A stretch of DNA of 64,000 nucleotides from Penelope pileata (taxonomy: Eukaryota; Chordata; Aves; Galliformes; Cracidae), in NCBI GenBank assembly GCA_013396635.1, contig WBMW01000147.1, positions 1,217,544-1,281,543 on the forward strand, read 5' to 3'. This document shows positions 1 to 12,693 of the stretch, piece by piece. Each line of letters opens with the position of its first letter. Positions within the stretch are counted from its first letter, which is position 1. Made by a program: the position numbers and the translations under genes. The notes under the pieces are model-generated. The model saw only the letters and a list, made by a program, of their open reading frames with translations. It made no database searches and was not told the DNA's origin.

Positions 1-988
1 ATTTTATTAGACAGTTCTAATAACAGATGTTATCTAACAATCATAAGATATTTTATGACTGACCTTTTACTGAAGCGGAATATTCATTGAGAAAATAGTT
101 TGGGTATTTAGCCTTTTTCTGATAAAAGTGATCATGCTGAATCTTCATATGGGTTATTTGTTGCTTAACCCAATTTTTGCTTAGAACTATGACAAAAAGT
201 ATGGCAAAAAGGATGTGCTCTTGATTATTGTAATCACCATTTAGTAGCTGAAATTATAATTAAATCTCATAGTTCTGTTTTCCAAAATATCTTAGTTGGA
301 AACAATTTATCTTTCATACTTCTTAGAAGTGTTTTTAGATGAACTATTTATATTCTGCAAATGTTAGTTACATAAAAATAAACGTAAGTACTAGAACTGG
401 ATTTTCAGAAGTGCTGAGCATTGGTCTGATTTGATCCAAGAGAAACTGGAAAATTAGGACTCATCCTTTCTGTATACCTGTATGATGATGATCTTATATG
501 ACTCCTCAGTGAAGTTAAGGTAAAATTCTGCTTAAAACTACAAGCTGCAAGAAGGAGAAATATGATAATAGCCTATCTATAGGCAGATGTGAAAGCTGCA
601 ATCTGCTAGGAATTTCTGATAGAGGCAAAAAAAAAAAAAAAAAGGAAGAAAAAATTTAAGGAAAAACTGTATTCAGATACATCCCTGCACAGAGGTAGAG
701 AAATATGAATGGAAAATATGAAATGCCGCTGAGAGCAATGTAGATGTTTCAAGAAATAATACAAGTCATGAAAATGCATTATGGATTTGAGCCTTGTTAA
801 TAAAATGCTCTAATTCTAATCAACCATGCAATTATTTCAAACAGATATTTACGGCTTAGCAGACGTGTGTTTGGAATGCAAAGCTTTCTTAGCCAGAACA
901 TGATTTGCTCTAACTACTTATCAGTATGTTGAAAAAATTATTCTATTTTTTTTTTTATGATTAGAGTTACTCTTATCCCTTTTTTAAG
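1..988 (+). other. WDR25: WDR25 intron, 3' part
   Basis: AT-rich intron sequence ending in a pyrimidine-rich tract and the acceptor TTTTTAAG just before 989. It contains a 17-base A run at 627-643. I recognise no repeat family or gene in it. Confidence 0.7.
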
Positions 989-1136
989 GTATGGGATGCT
1001 GTAGACAAAGGCAGTTGTTTGAAAACATTTTCCTGTCACTCCTGTGCTGTCCGAGCTGCCCAGTGGTCGTCTTGTGGAAGAAGAATCCTCAGTGGTGGCT
1101 TTGATTCCATGCTGCATTTAACGGATGTTGAGACAG
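989..1136 (+). CDS. WDR25: WDR25 coding exon (WD40 blade)
   Basis: The 148-base exon reads in frame 0 from GTA TGG GAT. It gives VWDAVDKGSCLKTF, then SCHSCAVRAAQWSSCGRRIL, then SGGFDSMLHLTDVETG. The opening VWD closes one WD40 blade. The rest is a full blade with an inner strand (AVRAAQWSSCGRRILSGGFD) and a final strand in which LTD replaces the usual WD. The acceptor is TTTTTAAG and the donor is G|GTAAAG, leaving one base of a glycine codon (phase 1), which the exon at 10285 completes as GG. It is too short for simple ORF calling. The assignment rests on the WD40 pattern and the phase match with the later exons. Confidence 0.9.
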
Positions 1137-1483
1137 GTAAAGGCCGCACACCAGTACATTTTAGCCCTATGTATTACATTTGTTGAATGTGGTTAACTTT
1201 ATTTCGTTAGCTTTATTTTTTCTTTTGAAAATAGAGATAACATCTATAGATCAAAGTTAGAATTCTTGAAATGTCCTTTGCTAAAAAATTGCTCTGCAGT
1301 TAAGGGTAGTTGAGATTCTTAAGAAGACTGAAATGTCTTTAACCTCATGATCACATGCAATTTCTGTTGTCAGATACTGCACAAATTAGCAGAATGAAAC
1401 CTGAGTATTTTTTTGTGGTTTGTCATAATCATTCATTAAAGTGTTTATAAAGCTTCATAAGGTCATCTTCAGTACCATTTATA

Positions 1484-2770
1484 CAAGGGCTGCTCTGGAA
1501 GTAATGCATTTTACTTTATTATACTGGCCCACAACATCAGAGGCAGATGTTGATGGTATGGCAGTAGAGGTTGAACCTTCCCACCAGTATTCTGTTATAT
1601 TTTGTCACTGTGCAGCAGAGGGGCAGTCTGACAAAATGCTGTCTGACATGCAAGTGTGTGTGAAGCAAAAGTACGGAATCGAATTCCTCCACATAGAAAA
1701 AATGGCACCCATTGACGTTCAGTGATGCTTGTTGAATGTTTCTGGAGATCAAACAGAGGATGTGAGCACAGTGAGGCAGTGGGTGATGCGTTTGAGCAAT
1801 GATGAGTGATGTGAAAGACAAGCCATGTTCTGGATGGCCATGCACAACTGTCACACCAGAAAATGAATAGCGTCTTGATCAGCCCATCCGCACAAGTCAA
1901 CAGATTACAACCATGGAACTGTGTATGGAGCTGAATGATGGTGGCAACATTGCAATATAGCAAAGCTTCTGTGGGGTAGGTCCTCACCAGAGGAACAGAA
2001 AGAACACTATCAAGTCTGTCAGGACCTATTGAACCAATGCGATGGATGCTGAAGATGATGGTTTTCTGGACTGCATCATTATCATCAGAGACGTGTCACC
2101 GATGACAGTGACAAGGTGTGTCACTGCTGAGCCGGAGTCAAAACAGCAGTACATGGAGTGATGCCATGTGAATTCCCCATCAAAGAAAATGTTCAAGAAG
2201 CAGCTGTCAGAGGGTAAAGCGATGTGCACTGTCCTTTGGGATAGGAAGAGGGTGATCCTTCTGGATTTCCTGGAACCCAGACAAACAATCGACTCTGAAT
2301 GCAATGCTTAGCAATGCTAAGCTTAAGGCTTGAACTTCCAGAGTCAGGCTGGAGAGGATGCAACATGATAACAGCAGGCCCCATACTGGTTTGAAAACCA
2401 TGGAGCACATTGCCAATCCTGGCTGAGCTGTCCTACCACATCCACCATATAGTCCAGATTTGGCACCTTCTGACTTCCATCGGTTTGGGCTGATGAAAGA
2501 TAGACTGCATGAGCAACATTTTCCTAGCAATGACGCCATCATAGCAGCTGTGAAACAGTGGATCACCTCTGCTGGTACAGGTTCTTAGGAGTGCGGCATG
2601 TAGACTCTCGTTCATTGCTGGTGAAAATGCATGGCTAGTGGTGGAGACTATGTTGAAAAATGGTGTTTTGTACCTGAGTTTGCTCTATCAAAAAGTGTTC
2701 TTGTGCTCTTTGTATCTGTTGTAGTTTCCGTGAAAGTGAATAGGAGGCATTACTTTCAGAGTGACCTATG
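1484..2770 (+). mobile_element. GalluHop-like mariner DNA transposon, nearly full length, inactive
   Basis: The left end has AGGGCTGCTCTGGAAGTAAT. The right end has the inverted equivalent, GGCATTACTTTCAGAGTGACC. Both are flanked by TA (1482-1483 and 2771-2772), the mariner target duplication. The roughly 1.29 kb length is standard for mariner. The interior translates in pieces as a mariner transposase. This matches the galliform GalluHop family as I remember it. The right terminal bases diverge from the left end, and coding decay shows the copy is fixed and dead. Confidence 0.88.
1606..2660 (+). pseudogene. Mariner transposase pseudogene
   Basis: The plus-strand reading gives KQKYGIEFLHIEKMAPIDVQ and then a TGA at 1723-1725 where the family has an arginine codon, consistent with CpG decay. 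The frame then shifts repeatedly. Later recognisable blocks are VKDKPCSGWPCTTVTPENE (about 1810-1866), CTVLWDRKRVILLDFLEPRQTI (about 2226-2290), HDNSRPHTG with the second catalytic aspartate (about 2366-2392), and YSPDLAPSDFH with the third aspartate (about 2448-2480). The first catalytic block (GDETW in the family) is damaged by small deletions near 2075-2100, where GAGACGTGTCACC remains. The original start ATG is lost. No active protein can be made. Minus-strand open frames across this interval are shadows. Confidence 0.85.
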
Positions 2771-4699
2771 TACTTACAGAGTTATAGATTATAGAAACTT
2801 AAATTCTGATGTGAAACTTTGAGATTGAACCTGCATTGGTTTGGTCTAGTTGTGAATTTGGTATGAGATTTGAATGTTGTGTCCTCAACAAGTAATCTTC
2901 TGGATGCTTTGTCTCTTCTCTTTCACAACCCAAATGGGTTCTGTCAACATTACTTCTCCTTTATCTATGTAATCAGGTTTCATATAGTGGTGTTCTTTGG
3001 GACCATTCATAACAGGACACCTGTGTGTGTATATAAATGCATGATTAGGCCTCAAATAGCTCATCATCAATTGAAGAGATGCAAGTCAATAATGACTGGA
3101 AGGGAGATATTGTACTCTGGGAATGTATGTATGTAACAGTTACGGAATACTGATGTTTTCAGAATATTCAGATCTTGTAACAATGAGAAGAATGTTATGT
3201 ATCTGGTGTAGTAGTGTTACATGAAGCTAATATATCAAGTCATACATTTTATAAGACTTGTATTTTATTTTCAGTCTTCATTGCAGCAATCTTCTTGTTT
3301 CAAGTCTCACAACTGAAATTGACTAATCCAAGTGGATTTGACTTTTGACTGCAGTGCTTATAAATTCTGAACAGAGTGGCTACTGTCATTTAGAGGCTTT
3401 ATAGTGACAGAACACATTTTATGTGCCTAAGCCATTTGAAAGGACTGCTGGGGCAAAGTCTGGTTTTATAAAATTATTGATCAAATCCAGAAGTACGTTT
3501 CTGTAATGATCTATTTTAATTTTGACAAATCTCTCACTTAACTATCCAGGAATGGAATAGTATTTTGATTAGTGCTTCATTTGAAATAAGATATTTCTAA
3601 TATCTTAGGTAACGGCAACAATACTAAATTGTATTTACTGAATTTCAAAACAGATGAGCTTGTAAATGACTCTTTCCTTACTGACCTCTGAGCTATTTCT
3701 AACTGCTTGAGTAAACTCTGTGTGCAAAGGCAAAATGAATTCTCGGAATCCTCTAAAATACAAGGTACTCATTGCCTTATTTTAAGGCTACAGAACTTCT
3801 TTCAGCTCATGTGAACTTCACTTGTACTGTTGATATTTAGAACTAACTTACAGTGATATTCACCTGACTCGGAAAATACGATGCGAGTGATATGAATTTT
3901 ATTCTGATTTCATACATATCCAGGCCATTTCCTTCTCTGTAAAGTTGCTCTTTTTTCATAATTTCAGTCAACTCTTTCCAGAGAAACTGGGCAAGCAGTT
4001 TGCCTCTGGAATTCAAATCAATTTGATATAAAAAGACTCATTTCCATTTGAAAAACACTAAAGCTGCTATAAGATTTTGATTTACATTAGTTCACTGAAT
4101 CATTCATTCCTCCTCACTGTTCATCTGTACTGAGATGATTTCTTCTTTGATTAACTTCAGATAGATGTTAGAACTGTTCCTTCACAGAGTACTTTTATAT
4201 GCTTCTTTGGATTTTGGTCTTAATTACTTTGCATTGCTAGACTGAACTAACTAGCAGTGTGTTTAAATGCAGTAAATGCATGCTGATGGGATTTCATAAA
4301 TAATGCCATCTTTAAGGCTCTGTGCTCATCTCTTGTGTACATTGTTCTGGTCCAACATTTTTCTAGTCATGTTTGCTGAGGTTTAGTCTTTCTCAGTTTT
4401 CAGTATATCATTTTTCTATATTCTATGTTATAAAGATTGCTACGTTGAAAGAAACCCCACAGCCTAAAGAGAATGACTTCTAAAAGTTTAATAGTAGTTG
4501 CAAATACAGCTTAGTACGTTACTACTATTATGGTTGAGCTGTTCAGGGTTGGTGGGTTTTGGTCTTTTTTATTTTTATTTTTTTTGAGGGAAGTGTTTTG
4601 AGACATTTTCCTCTGCCTTATTAACTGAAAACGGTAGCCTAGTTTTTTGTTTGTTCTGGGTCTGATGACAGCCAGTTAGAAGTTTCTTCAAAGGAAAGT

Positions 4700-4955
4700 G
4701 CCATCATAGAGAAGACAGTGACAGGCCCTTCCAAGAAAGGGTGGGAGGCAAAGAACAAATGTAGGAGTATAGCAAATTTTGTCTCAAAGCAAGGGTCGTC
4801 AAACATTAAAACAGGCTCTCCAGAGATGCTATGAAGTCTCTGTACTTCAGAACTAAGTAACCTGCTGCAGCTAGACCTGCTTTGAGTAAGGGATTGGACT
4901 AGATAACCACTGGAAATCTAGCCTGCATGATTCAGTGATACTGTGATGAAGAGCG
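4700..4955 (+). mobile_element. Old CR1 LINE 3' end
   Basis: A diverged copy of the CR1 3' untranslated region. Recognisable pieces are ACAGGCTCTCCAGAGATGCT, a GAAGTCTCTGTACTTCAGA-like block, AACCTGCTGCAGCTAGACCT, GGGATTGGACTAGATAACCA, and a degenerate tail near 4929-4950 (TGATTCAGTGATACTGTGAT). It is 5' truncated, and the divergence suggests an old subfamily. Confidence 0.75.
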
Positions 4956-7849
4956 TGGAACAAAAAATTCAAATGGTGAGTTACAAGGAGTTAACTTGCC
5001 CTGGTTTAATGAATTTGAAAACAGATGTTGTTCAAGGCATTTTTAATAGATCATCATTTATTATTATAAATGGTCATCCGTTACCCTAACACCTGGATGT
5101 CAAGCTAAGACTCTCCACGCATATGGTTTTCTTGGAAACTGTTGTTCCTATTCTGCAGAATATAGGTTTGATCCAAAATACGCATAAAATATTTAAGGAA
5201 CTTAGCCACAGAACTACTCTCATGAATAACTATGGTTATCAGGAGGCAAGTTCAGAGCTGCAATATGGAGGTTCATAAATGTTATTAAACCCAAAAAAGT
5301 GAGTTGTCTGTAAAGAGGACTGATTCATAGTTTTAATGCCCTATTTCATATGTATTTTTCTTTATAAAAGTGAAACTTTTTGAAAGGTTTCAGAAAGGTG
5401 ATACTAGTGCAGCAATCTGAACCAGCAAGACTCTCTGGTTTTGTACATTTTACATTACACTCATGCATTTTCTAATAGTAACTGTTCTGATAGTTTTTTG
5501 TTTACCAAGTAGCAAGTAGTATTCTAAGAGAGCACTGAGCATTTTATTTTAAGAAATTTTGCTTTTATAACAATTCTAGATCAAATACATTTGATATTTA
5601 CCTTCTGCTACATTCAGAGGTAGTGGAGATGCTCTACCAATTTTAGAAGGGGAATTATATTTTTAAAGGTTATTTATAACTATTTTATTCTTGATGTTTT
5701 ATTCATCAGTGGATTTTTCATTAGTCACAAATGAATTCATACAATAGCATAGGCAGAACATTGGCTGGATTACTATTATTTGCATATTACAGATACTTTT
5801 CATTCTTTAATATTATGACAGAGGGAATGTTCCAAGAAATTCTGGCACTTTTCCTGAGTTGCCAAATGCTACGTTTGTATTTTACTTCATGTTACTGAGC
5901 TTGATTTCAAATATAACATGCTCAGAGCTCCAATGGGGAATTTAAATTGTTGTGAAAGATTTCACGTTGCCATAGGCAGGACACTGAAATGTAGTTGTTG
6001 GCTTGGAAAGGAATTTCATATTTATATAGTTGCGGTAGTGCAGTCACTTAAATCCCTTTTTTTTTTTTTTTTAAACTTGTTTTACTTTATGTTGAGAGTT
6101 TGTTAATGGAACATTTTTAACCCCAAGAGGATGATCCACATTTGCTTTTCTGTTTTCTTTAATATTCTAATTTGTTAGTCCTATAGATATAACATGTTTG
6201 TTGCTAATGCTACTCTGTTTGCTCAGATAAAAAATTTTAGTACATATATCACCTCAGAAGAACTGTGACTTTCTCCTCCTGTTTCTACCTTTCCCTTCCA
6301 GTACAATGTAGTGCATGAATATTTTATATGGCATCTCAGAAAAAGTAAGTTAATAAATGACTTTGTTTTAGTCTTTTGAATGCACGTAGATATCTTTGTG
6401 AGGTCAGAAGAGTCTACCCCAAAATTCAGCAATTTTAAGTAATATGTTGAACATAGATTAATTGTAATCCTCCAGCTAGGAGGTAACAGCATTTTAGTTT
6501 TTATATTTACTAGTGTAAATTCCTTGTAATAAGAAGAGAGAGAGGTTATCTTTGAAATGTTTTTAAAGCTGAAAGGTAAAAAGATTTAAGTACTAAAAAC
6601 TTGTGACTATGTAGAACAACAGAAAAAAGTAGGAAATACATGTAATTGGTGTAACTTTACTTCTTGGAGAAATAACCAAACAATTTGTAAGCACAGCAAG
6701 GTAAAAGGGACAAGTAACAGCCAACATCAATTTGTTAAGAACAAATCATGTCTGATCAATCTAATTTTCTTCTTGCTGTTGTACATGAGAGAGATTGTCA
6801 CTGTAATGAGTTTTTTTTTTGTTAATATTGTCTCATGTCTTTTGTAAACACAGTAGGGAAATCCAATCTATTTTGCAAGATTACTCATGTGCTCATGGGT
6901 TTTAGGTGCTGCTTTTCTTTACTGATTTGTGTAAGGAAATGAATGTTTTGGATTATGCAGGTAGGGGTGTGAACCTTGGGACCACTGAACACAGTTACAG
7001 AAGCATCCTGTGCTCAATAACTGTACTGATGTTCTGTGAAAAATTCACAATGTTAAATAGCCTTTAGAATATCTGATTTCATAGTTGAACAGTTTCACAG
7101 TAGGTTGCAGCATAAAATGAGCAGAAACATATGTTCAAGATCTCTTTAAAGACTTTTTCATACTGTGTGTGTTACTGGTGGGCCTTTAATGAATGAAGCA
7201 CTGAATTAAAGCACTTTTATATTATAAAACTCATTGCAAATATGTAGTATGTATTGCCACAGAAATTGTGAAAATTAAAGATTGAGAGAAACGTTTACTC
7301 TCTGCTTTGGAATAACAGCCTTCACGCAGGAAAGTGAGCTGTGACATGGGCTTTCCCTCAATTAGCCAAATCAGTTTTCAGAAAATCTAACGTTCTGCAG
7401 TCTATGAGTTGGTTGGGTCTTTGCTATACTACCTATAGGAACTAAAATGCAATAAATATATACACAATAAAGGCATATATACACTTGCTGATTTACACCC
7501 ATTGTATTCTATTATGGATAAAGGAGTTTTCTGCTCAAAGGACATCTTTTGCAATATGTAAAACAAGGCCCCCAAAGGTTGAGTATGTTTAATTTTAACA
7601 AACTGACAAAAATTTGTATATGTGACTACAGATTGCAAAAAATTGCTGGAGACCATTGAAGATGGAGTTCCCAAGGCATGGGTTCCATCACAGCACAGTT
7701 ACAGATGCAGCTCATGATACTAAAACATACAGAATGAAATTTGTACAGAAAAAGGGCTAAGTGTTGTTGAATTCACAGTTTTCAAATATTGAATTGCATA
7801 AGCTGTTTTCCCACACATCATCTTCCAAAGTGAAGTGTTCCATCCTGTA

Positions 7850-8165
7850 ATGGGAAAGGTCCCAAGACTCTTACGACTACGCTGTTCATTTCATCTGGAA
7901 CTAGGGCTTCTGCTGCTTCCACATGCTGCTGTTCCTCCAACCACTTTCCAATCTTATCTCTCAAGCTCCTCAAGCCTACTTTCTTTTCTGCCTGGCTGGC
8001 TCTTATCTAAGCCTGGGGCACCCCTGCCCCAGGTCCACCCCTGCCTGTCACAGGTGCAAGTGATCTACCTGTATTCCACAGGCTAGCCATGCCCCTCCAC
8101 CATGTGCTCAATCGTCAGTGCAGATCCTTTCTGGTTCTGCCTTACCTGACTTTCTTCTGCCTTAG
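7850..8165. other. GC- and pyrimidine-rich stretch, unassigned
   Basis: Markedly richer in C and T than the flanking intron, for example GGGGCACCCCTGCCCCAGGT near 8014. One open frame (7835-8086) crosses it, but it is compositionally biased and has no recognisable domain. I cannot match it to a repeat family. It could be an old insertion or simply a local GC rise. Confidence 0.35.
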
Positions 8166-10284
8166 GCTAGAGCATTTGCAGAGAACCCAGTAGCAAGAAA
8201 AAAGTGCATGTGTTATAGAAAAAGCATTTTTCAGAGGTCTTGTGGAGATAAAGCCAGATCTCAGATCTCTGACAAGCAATTAATGCTTGCCAGAATGCGA
8301 GATGGTGAGTTCCACTGGGTTGCTTGTGCACAAGTGTGTATCCAATGCTGTTTGAACAACGCACTTTCTGGAGAGTTGTGACTAAGTGATCTGATGTTCT
8401 ATATCCTGTTTCAAAAGAATTAGTATATGTAGGGTGTACTTCCTCTAATATCTGGCTGCAGTACCATAAGAACACGTTGGTTATGCTCCCAGAGCGTTTA
8501 TTAAACTTGTAGGAGCCAAATTCCTTAGAAGCAAAGTGCTATTAAACTAACTAGGCAGCCTCTGTGTGCAAATTCAGTATTTTCTCAAGTACCAGGAGGA
8601 CAAAGTAAGATGCATCTATATATAGCTTTTCTATAGCCTTCAAATGGTGTCCAGTAGTGGCACAGATGAGAGCAATATCTTGTTGCTCTTATTACTGATG
8701 ATTTTAATACCTTCTTTCTTCCCTGTGGAGTCTTTTTTTTTACTTTCCTAGTTGTTAGGATGCTGCAAGCTCCTGTGATGAAAGATGGTCACTGTTGCAC
8801 GTGACTTCTATAGAGGGCCTCTGCTGCCCTTGTGGCCCTCTTTTTTTTTTTTTTTCCTTTTGGGGGAAGGAACTTTAGGGACTGAATTAAGTGCTCCCCT
8901 CAGTAATGATACAGAGGACATAGATTTTTGCATGGATAATTGGTGGAGAATCCATTAAAAAAGAAGAAAAATAACCTACAAAAACCTTTGTTCGTGTAGA
9001 ACGAGTTTCTTCTCCCTAATGTTCCCTGCAGTCTATTTTCCTTGTCAGTGCTATCTCAAAGAGTACATGCATGAAGCACAATCTCTCTCTCTCCTTTTCT
9101 TTACAATGAATAAATAAATAATTTGACAAGTCTTATTCTCTTGACTGTGTAAGCTTATTTCAGCAGATGGGGAGAGTGGAACTGATGATGAAACCAAATA
9201 AATTGACTCTAAATTGTGAAATAAGCATGAAAAAAGCTATGTGAATAGTTTTCAGTACTGTAGACCTAACAAGAAGTATTTATATCCATCACTAATGTTT
9301 TTAGCTCGGAGTATTTTCAGTTGTTTAAGAACTTAAAGACATCTCCCACTTGCTGAAAACCTGGATTAATGAATATTTTAAGAAGCTTTGCTATAGTATA
9401 AGCTTTTATTTGACTTCTATAGTGCTTTCTTTGCTGTGGCTTAGGAATAACTTCATTTAATATAGATCTTTAGCTCTGATATATAGAAAATAAAGCACAG
9501 CTAAAATTGTGGAAGGAAGTATTTATCTTTGTCCATGCTGCTATTCCAAAATAATATTTCCTTGAAGATACATTAATATCATAAATTTCTTAGCACAAAG
9601 ACAGTGGACTGCAGAAATGTCCTATAAATTAACATAGTTCTGAAGTCTGTTGCCTTTGAAAGTGTATACAACGCAGTTGATACTAGCCACAGGATCCTGT
9701 AAAGATTAGCAGGACATTAGCCAATGAACAACTAAATGTTGGGAACAGTGTATCCATGGGAACAGCTACTGCTTTCATAGGACACTATGCAAATTATTTC
9801 CTTCTTTCAAGATGAAGGCTCACTCCTCCCTTCACAGAAATATAAGTAAACTCCTTAAGAGCTGTAGTATATTTTGGTATGTGGGATTTCTGAACAGACA
9901 GTCTTTTCTTCTAGTTCTTATTTTCATCCCACGAGTGAAAGAAAGATTGTCTTCTCTTAGGGAAACGTTTTTCTGTTAGATTTGGATATGTAGCCCTGCC
10001 TTGTTAACTGAACTGGGACCTTGGTGGTGCTCCTCTCCTTTGTGCACCAATCTGCTGATTCTCTTCTCTCAGTGAGAAGCAATCAATGGTGCAGAAGCGC
10101 TTGAGTGGGATTGCTTTAATGTGGGTGAGTTGAATCTTGTGTTTTCAGGAAAACAGAGTCTCAGACACTTGATGTGTTAATATATTCATCTTTAACAGCC
10201 CAGGTATTTTTGTAACGTGGTTGAAATTAATAAAATGTTTCATATTCTGATCAAATTTTAATCTTCCTTCTCACTTTATTTTAG

Positions 10285-10415
10285 GGAAGCAGATTATCAG
10301 CAGCAAAAATGAATTTAGAATCAGCACACTGAAGTTCCACCCTACAGATTCAAATACCCTAATTTGTGGAGGGTTCAGTCCAGAAGTTAAAGCATGGGAT
10401 ATAAGGACATGTAAG
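10285..10415 (+). CDS. WDR25: WDR25 coding exon (WD40 blade ending AWDIRTCK)
   Basis: The 131-base exon starts with GG, completing the glycine codon begun at 1136. It then reads KQIISSKNEFRISTLKFHP, TDSNTLICGGF and SPEVKAWDIRTCK. This is a canonical WD40 blade: an inner strand (ISTLKFHPTDSNTLICGGF), then KAWD as the WD dipeptide. The acceptor is TTTATTTTAG and the donor is AAG|GTAATG in phase 0. A 24-base T run begins 13 bases after the donor. Confidence 0.92.
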
Positions 10416-10428
10416 GTAATGGAAATCC

Positions 10429-10452
10429 TTTTTTTTTTTTTTTTTTTTTTTT
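10429..10452. repeat. T homopolymer (24 bases)
   Basis: Uninterrupted T run just after the donor of the exon ending at 10415. It produces the poly-lysine stretch in the antisense frame at 10359-10724, which is therefore not a gene. Confidence 0.9.
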
Positions 10453-12058
10453 CCTCTTATAGGATGTTTCCTAGGTTGAATGTGCAATGTATTACTAAGC
10501 TGGTAGATGTACTGGTCTTTTGATGAAATCTTATTTTGAAGAATTCTGCATTTGTCGCTGATTTTGTTGCTATTTGTTGCTATGAACCTCTGAAATGTTT
10601 TTGAAGCAGAAAGAAGAACATTGTACACAACAAATATGGTTTTTTTGGCTCCTGTAAATATGTATAGTTGAATTAATTTAAGCCAATAGCTTGCTTCAAG
10701 TTCATTTCTTATTCTTTTTAGCAAAATGGCAGTTATGCTCTTTAAGGAAAGAAGGAAAGGAAGCTCTTTAATCTGTTACATGTGGGTCAGGATATGTGTG
10801 CCTGTTTATTCTTGCATAGAAGCTTAGGGTAATTCTACATGCGTGAAAGGCCACACAGAGGCACATACAGCCTCTGCCTTTGCTTCAACTTGAAACACAC
10901 AGAACATCATGCTCCCAGCTGCCATTTAGAACTCAGGTAAGACCAGAGTTGTACTGTAATGCACAGAACAGCTCAAAGAACAGAAGTGACTGTAAAGTGA
11001 GTAGTTCTTTGTTTTCCTTTGAATTTCTGTGTGGGCAGAGCCTACTCATCGTAGTTAGCCATCTGTTAGCTCTTGAGGGTGGCAGAAAGGATCTGAAGAA
11101 AAGACAAGACTGCTTATCCAAACACTGTCTCTCTAAACAGAATAATAGGTGAAGGATGTAGGCAGATATATTTCAGATAGAAGAGCTCTAACACATGAGC
11201 TCTGAAGTTGTTATGGGAGTCACCATATTAAGGAAATACAGTATTCTTTTATTCTTCAGCAACCTAGTTGCTGTGCTGCAATTGTTCCTTTGAATTTGTC
11301 ACTGAATTTTGAGAAAATCGGTTTGTGTAGTGAGCTTTTTTATTAATTGTGTGGGTTCTATACCTTAGACTTTTGTTACATGAATAAGTTCTTTTAAGAA
11401 CATCAGTAAGTACATATCTAGAGTGCTAAGTCTGAGGCTACACTGAAGATTAATTTACTGGGAACGTCAGAGTTACAGTATCAGCAGGAAAGCCTTCCTA
11501 AAAAGCATGATGGAATTTATTCCATTCGTCATGCTTGTATGAGAGAGATTTTTCTAACCTGGTGCAATAAACTTTCCTGTAAATAACATTGTAGTTATAC
11601 ACAGAATCAAATGATAGTGTAGTTGTATACAAAGCCAGATATTTTCTCTTTTCTGTTTCTCTATGATGGTTTTTACATCTGTGTGTATCTGTTTGTGACT
11701 ATCTGAGAATCCTGCAAAGATTTTACTCCAGATTCAAAATGAACTGTGGTTGATGAGCATGTTATGCCAAAAATTGCAATACTTCCAGCTTGCATGCGTC
11801 TAAAGTGCCTGCTCTCTACAGATAGAACATCATCAGTTATCCTTTTCTATAGTAACAAATGACCAACGCTGTATGTTGCAAAAAGGTGTTTGTCTGGAAG
11901 GTAACTCCCTTTTGGGGAAAGCTACGGAGGGATATGAGTAGAAATCTTACATATATGGTAAGGCATGATTTCATATACCGATAGTGGAGAAGACACTTTC
12001 AATTAGATAAATAGAAGATTCTTTTGCTATGGATATTCACAGTTCAAGGGTTACGCTT

Positions 12059-12693
12059 GAATCATAGAATGGTTCAGNGTCCTCGTAGGGGAGGTGCTCC
12101 AGCCCTCTGATCATCCTCGTGGCCTTCCTCTGGACCCGCTCCAACAGCTCCACATCCTTCTTGTGTTGGGGGCCCCAGAACTGGACACAATACTCCAGGT
12201 GAGGTCTCACGAGAGCAGAGTAGAGGGGCAGAATCACCTCCCTTGACCTGCTGGCCACCCTTCTCTTGATGCAGCCCAGGATCCAGTTGGCCTTCTGGGC
12301 TGCAAGCGCACACTGCTGGCTCATGTTGAGTTTCTCATCAACACACACCCCCAAATCCTTCTCCTCAGGGCTACTCTCAAGCCATTCTCTGCCCAGCCTG
12401 TATGTGTACTTGGGACTGCCCTGACCCAGGTGCAGGACCTTGCACTTGGCTTTGTTGAACTTCATGAGGTTGGCATGGGCCCACCTCTCAAGCCTGTCCA
12501 GGTCCCTCTGGATGGCATCCCTTCCCTCTGGCGTGTCGACTGCACCACGCAGCTTGGCATCATCTGCAAACTTGCTGGGGGTGCATTCGATCCCACTGTC
12601 CATGTTGCTGACAAAGGTGTTAAACAGTACTGGTCTCAGTGCCAATCCCTGAGGAGCACCACTCGTCACTGGTCTTCATTCAGACATTGAGCC
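12059..12693 (-). mobile_element. CR1 LINE, 5' truncated, with 3' region deleted
   Basis: On the minus strand, reverse-transcriptase sequence starts near 12693 (remnant of the block before VTSGAPQG). It runs through the C-terminal RT region to GLEHLPYED at 12079, then jumps directly into the CR1 terminal tail (CTGAACCATTCTATGATTC). The few hundred bases of 3' coding and untranslated sequence normally between these points are missing. The single N at 12078 lies exactly at the join. Confidence 0.9.
12079..12669 (-). pseudogene. CR1 reverse transcriptase C-terminal fragment
   Basis: About 197 codons remain open. Visible blocks are TSGAPQGLALRPVLFNTFVS, KFADDAKLRG (the family's FADD catalytic motif), DLDRLERWAHANLMKFNKAK, CKVLHLGQGSPKYTYRLG and the C-terminal YSALVRPHLEYCVQFWGP. 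The endonuclease and the N-terminal RT fingers and palm are absent, so it cannot be functional. The long open frame suggests a fairly young insertion. The opposite-strand frames at 12430-12690 are shadows of it. Confidence 0.88.

Larger units (their letters stand above)
1137..10284 (+). other. WDR25: WDR25 intron (about 9.1 kb)
   Basis: The intron runs from donor GTAAAG to acceptor TTTATTTTAG. It holds a nearly full-length mariner at 1484-2770, an old CR1 3' end at about 4700-4955, a GC- and pyrimidine-rich stretch at about 7850-8165 that I cannot assign, and T runs near 6058-6072 and 8841-8855. I see no convincing additional exon. Confidence 0.8.

Noticed and set aside
1537..2566. Several minus-strand open frames of 60 to 130 codons
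   Set aside because: They lie antisense to the mariner transposase and show no domain. They are shadows of the old coding sequence.
10359..10724. 121-codon minus-strand frame
   Set aside because: It reads antisense through a WDR25 exon and a 24-base T run giving poly-lysine, with no recognisable domain.
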